DNA of 64,000 nucleotides, from the NCBI GenBank assembly GCA_965261535.1, contig OZ253469.1, forward strand, positions 3,038,001 to 3,102,000, written 5' to 3'. Each line of letters starts with the position of its first letter. Position 1 is the stretch's first letter. The notes beneath the pieces are model-generated. The model was not told the origin of the DNA and did no database searches. It saw only the letters and a list, made by a program, of their open reading frames with translations. The stretch is from VXNE01 sp965261535 (GTDB lineage: Bacteria; Pseudomonadota; Gammaproteobacteria; Pseudomonadales; Azotimanducaceae). Below, in pieces: positions 62,289 through 64,000 of this stretch. A program made the translations under genes and the position numbers.

Positions 62289-62498
62289 TGTCCTGTTTCC
62301 TATCGACGCTCGCCGATTGACGCATGGCCCGGCGGAAGGCGGCCATTGTACGAATGTATACCGCAAGTAGGAACGACCGTTCCGCCCTCGTGCACCGGAA
62401 ACGGGGGCGGCGACGCCTTGATGCGATGTAGGGCATATACTCCAGAGGACGACTGCGGCTCAGCGGAGAGTCGCGACGAGAGTCATGGGAGGTAAATT

Positions 62499-63488
62499 AT
62501 GCAGGTGACCCTGACGCCCCATCGGGCCGCTCACAGGCAAACCGGCTACGAACCTTCACCCATTCTCGACCCGCCGGTCGCCTTGCCGCTACCGGACTAC
62601 ACGGCGGATATCGATCAGGCGAAGCGCGACCTGAGCGAGTATGGGCTGTGCCGGCTTACCAACGTTCTCACCGGGGCCGAAGTCGACGCTTTGCGAGCGA
62701 AGCTTGGGCGCCAGGCCGCCGCCGAACGCGCGTTGGGCGATCTCGCGCCTCGAAACGCGGTAGGGCCCAGGCAACTCGTTGCGAATATGCAGAACAAGGG
62801 CAAGGAGATCCTGGAGCTTGTTGAGCGGTCGGAGACGGACGAACTTGTCGGGTTCTTGCTCGGCAAGCATTTCCTCATCTCAAGCATCAACGGCGGAATT
62901 TTCCACGGCAAGACCACGGAGCCGCAACAACTGCATCGCGACCAGGGCAGTGTCCCCGCAACCGTGGATTTCCCGGCTGCCTGCAATCTCTTCTGGCTGC
63001 TCGACGACTTCACGCCGGCTCGCGGGAGCACCTGGGTGGTGCCGGGAAGTCACCGCTGGCCCGCCGAGTACCAGGTGATGCCCCCGCCGAGGGAGATGGC
63101 GGTACAGATCGAGGCGCCCGCCGGCGGCATATTCCTGTTCGATGGCAGGGTATGGCATGGCGCCGGCGTCAACACCGAGGGCCATACGAGACGACACATT
63201 TCCATGCTGTTCTGTTTGCCCTGGATCCGCCAACAGGAGAACTGGGGCGTGTCGTGCCTGCAGGAAGTTCTCGATGAGGCGAGCCCCAAGCTCAAGGTGC
63301 GCCTGGGTCTCAGGTCCTACGGCACGCTCGGCATTGTCAGCGGCACCAATACCCACCAGGCAAAGGGAAAAAGCTTCGGCAGCTCCGACGTCGTTTTTCC
63401 CGAGTACATCATCGGCGAGGACGCTGTGTTGCACCCGTTGCGGCGCGTGAGCCGCGCCTCGGCGAGCACTGGCCAGAACGAAACGTAG
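62499..63488 (+). CDS. Phytanoyl-CoA dioxygenase-like Fe(II)/2OG oxygenase
   Basis: The 329-residue protein has H146-R-D148 (QLHRDQGSVP), H220 (RVWHGAG) and a following Arg pair (TRRHIS) for 2-oxoglutarate, the complete PhyH iron and cosubstrate site. GSTWVVPGSHRWPAE is typical. ATG 62499 has AGGT-like sequence upstream. Marine and symbiotic bacteria often carry many such genes with unknown small-molecule substrates. It is the intact relative of the pseudogene at 8172. Confidence 0.85.
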   Translation: MQVTLTPHRAAHRQTGYEPSPILDPPVALPLPDYTADIDQAKRDLSEYGLCRLTNVLTGAEVDALRAKLGRQAAAERALGDLAPRNAVGPRQLVANMQNKGKEILELVERSETDELVGFLLGKHFLISSINGGIFHGKTTEPQQLHRDQGSVPATVDFPAACNLFWLLDDFTPARGSTWVVPGSHRWPAEYQVMPPPREMAVQIEAPAGGIFLFDGRVWHGAGVNTEGHTRRHISMLFCLPWIRQQENWGVSCLQEVLDEASPKLKVRLGLRSYGTLGIVSGTNTHQAKGKSFGSSDVVFPEYIIGEDAVLHPLRRVSRASASTGQNET

Positions 63489-63643
63489 AAACAAACCGGG
63501 CCGGTCGAAAGCTCGCCAGCCGATCAAGTGCCCGGAGGTCGTTTGAAACCTCAACCAATCAAGTTGGACGCACCGGGTATTTGCGGCAGAATGCTGTGCC
63601 TTGGGTGATCGCGCCCGACCGGACTCACGAGCGCTGCGCCCTC

Positions 63644-64000
63644 ATGAAAATGCCAACCATCAAGGAGATGCTGGGAACGCTCGTTTCGACGCCGTCCGTT
63701 AGCTGCACGTCGGCTGCGCAGGACCAGAGCAATCTCGATGTCATCGACCACCTGGCGACCTGGCTTGAGGATCTCGGCGGCACCGTCGAGCGCATGCCGC
63801 TGCCGGAAAACCCCGCCAAGGCGAACCTGATTGCCACGTTCGGTTCTCCGGGGGAAGGGGAGCCGGAGGGGGATGGATTGGCGCTTTCAGGACACACCGA
63901 TACCGTGCCGTGCGACGAGGCTCGGTGGAGCAGGGATCCGTTCGCCCTCGCCGAGTCCGAAGATCGCCTCTACGGTTTGGGCGCGTGCGACATGAAGGGT
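63644..64000 (+). CDS. argE: Acetylornithine deacetylase-like M20 peptidase, N-terminal part (runs off right edge)
   Basis: The 119 visible codons read TPSVSCTSAAQDQSNLDVI, then LSGHTDTVPCDEARWSRDPF (metal-binding His, Asp) and RLYGLGACDMKG, the M20 zinc site with the bridging aspartate. GHTDTVP and DMKG in this spacing are most like ArgE, which removes acetyl from N-acetylornithine in arginine synthesis. DapE is the alternative. ATG 63644 is used; ATG 63650 is possible. Confidence 0.8.
   Translation, partial: MKMPTIKEMLGTLVSTPSVSCTSAAQDQSNLDVIDHLATWLEDLGGTVERMPLPENPAKANLIATFGSPGEGEPEGDGLALSGHTDTVPCDEARWSRDPFALAESEDRLYGLGACDMKG

Noticed and set aside
1..64000. tRNA or rRNA genes
   Set aside because: No conserved tRNA arms or rRNA segments were noticed on either strand; a dedicated scan would be needed to exclude them.

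Overview
The window looks like a high-GC chromosome segment from a Gram-negative bacterium, most likely a gammaproteobacterium-like member of the Pseudomonadota. The evidence is a lipid A acyltransferase, a bifunctional HldE, and an inner-core LPS operon (WaaF, WaaC and a WaaG/WaaP-like fusion). The rest is rich in accessory catabolism: Rieske oxygenases, phytanoyl-CoA dioxygenase-like proteins, class III CoA-transferases, MaoC-like hydratases, flavin monooxygenases and a sulfatase. That profile is common in uncultured marine or host-associated bacteria, but no species can be named. At least seven genes are broken or truncated, so the region has eroded or recombined (or, less likely, carries assembly errors). 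At least one gene needs selenocysteine, so the cell should encode SelA/B/C/D elsewhere.

Layout. 1-9.1 kb: partial AAA ATPase, a DUF1214 gene interrupted by an in-frame TGA, sulfotransferase, SDR, SRPBCC protein, LpxL-like acyltransferase, hldE, a nucleotidyltransferase/small-protein pair and a multiply frameshifted phytanoyl-CoA dioxygenase. 9.2-19 kb: two acyl-CoA carboxyltransferases, a diverged segmental duplication of the carboxylase/kinase junction, a small-molecule kinase with a class III PLP enzyme, a UGSC-type selenoprotein with a visible SECIS-like hairpin and its probable partner, and a CoA-transferase.

19-33.4 kb is a defence and mobile island. It holds an AAA_13 (RloC/PrrC-like) ATPase, a DNA methyltransferase, a divergent XRE regulator with a palindromic operator and a HEAT-repeat protein with a possible nuclease core; an IS1634-family transposase; a Fic protein with operator-like repeats; a truncated RiPP cluster (radical SAM/SPASM, 2OG-Fe oxygenase, HExxH peptide-modification enzyme); and, joined to its broken end, a truncated Septu-like ATPase with an intact HNH gene.

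33.5-56 kb: catabolic genes, a DUF1640 coiled-coil protein with eleven 9-residue repeats, an AbiEi-AbiEii in-frame fusion, two paralogous MaoC-like hydratases, and an unusual 760-residue protein combining a ScoMcrA-type N-terminal domain, a nuclease-like domain and a nitrilase domain. 56-62.3 kb (minus strand): a tightly overlapping operon ilvE-waaF-waaC-(WaaG/WaaP fusion)-hicB-hicA. 62.5-64 kb: an intact phytanoyl-CoA dioxygenase-like gene and the start of an argE-like deacetylase.

The most promising leads are the UGSC selenoprotein locus, the nuclease-nitrilase fusion, and the ATPase/methyltransferase/XRE/HEAT module.
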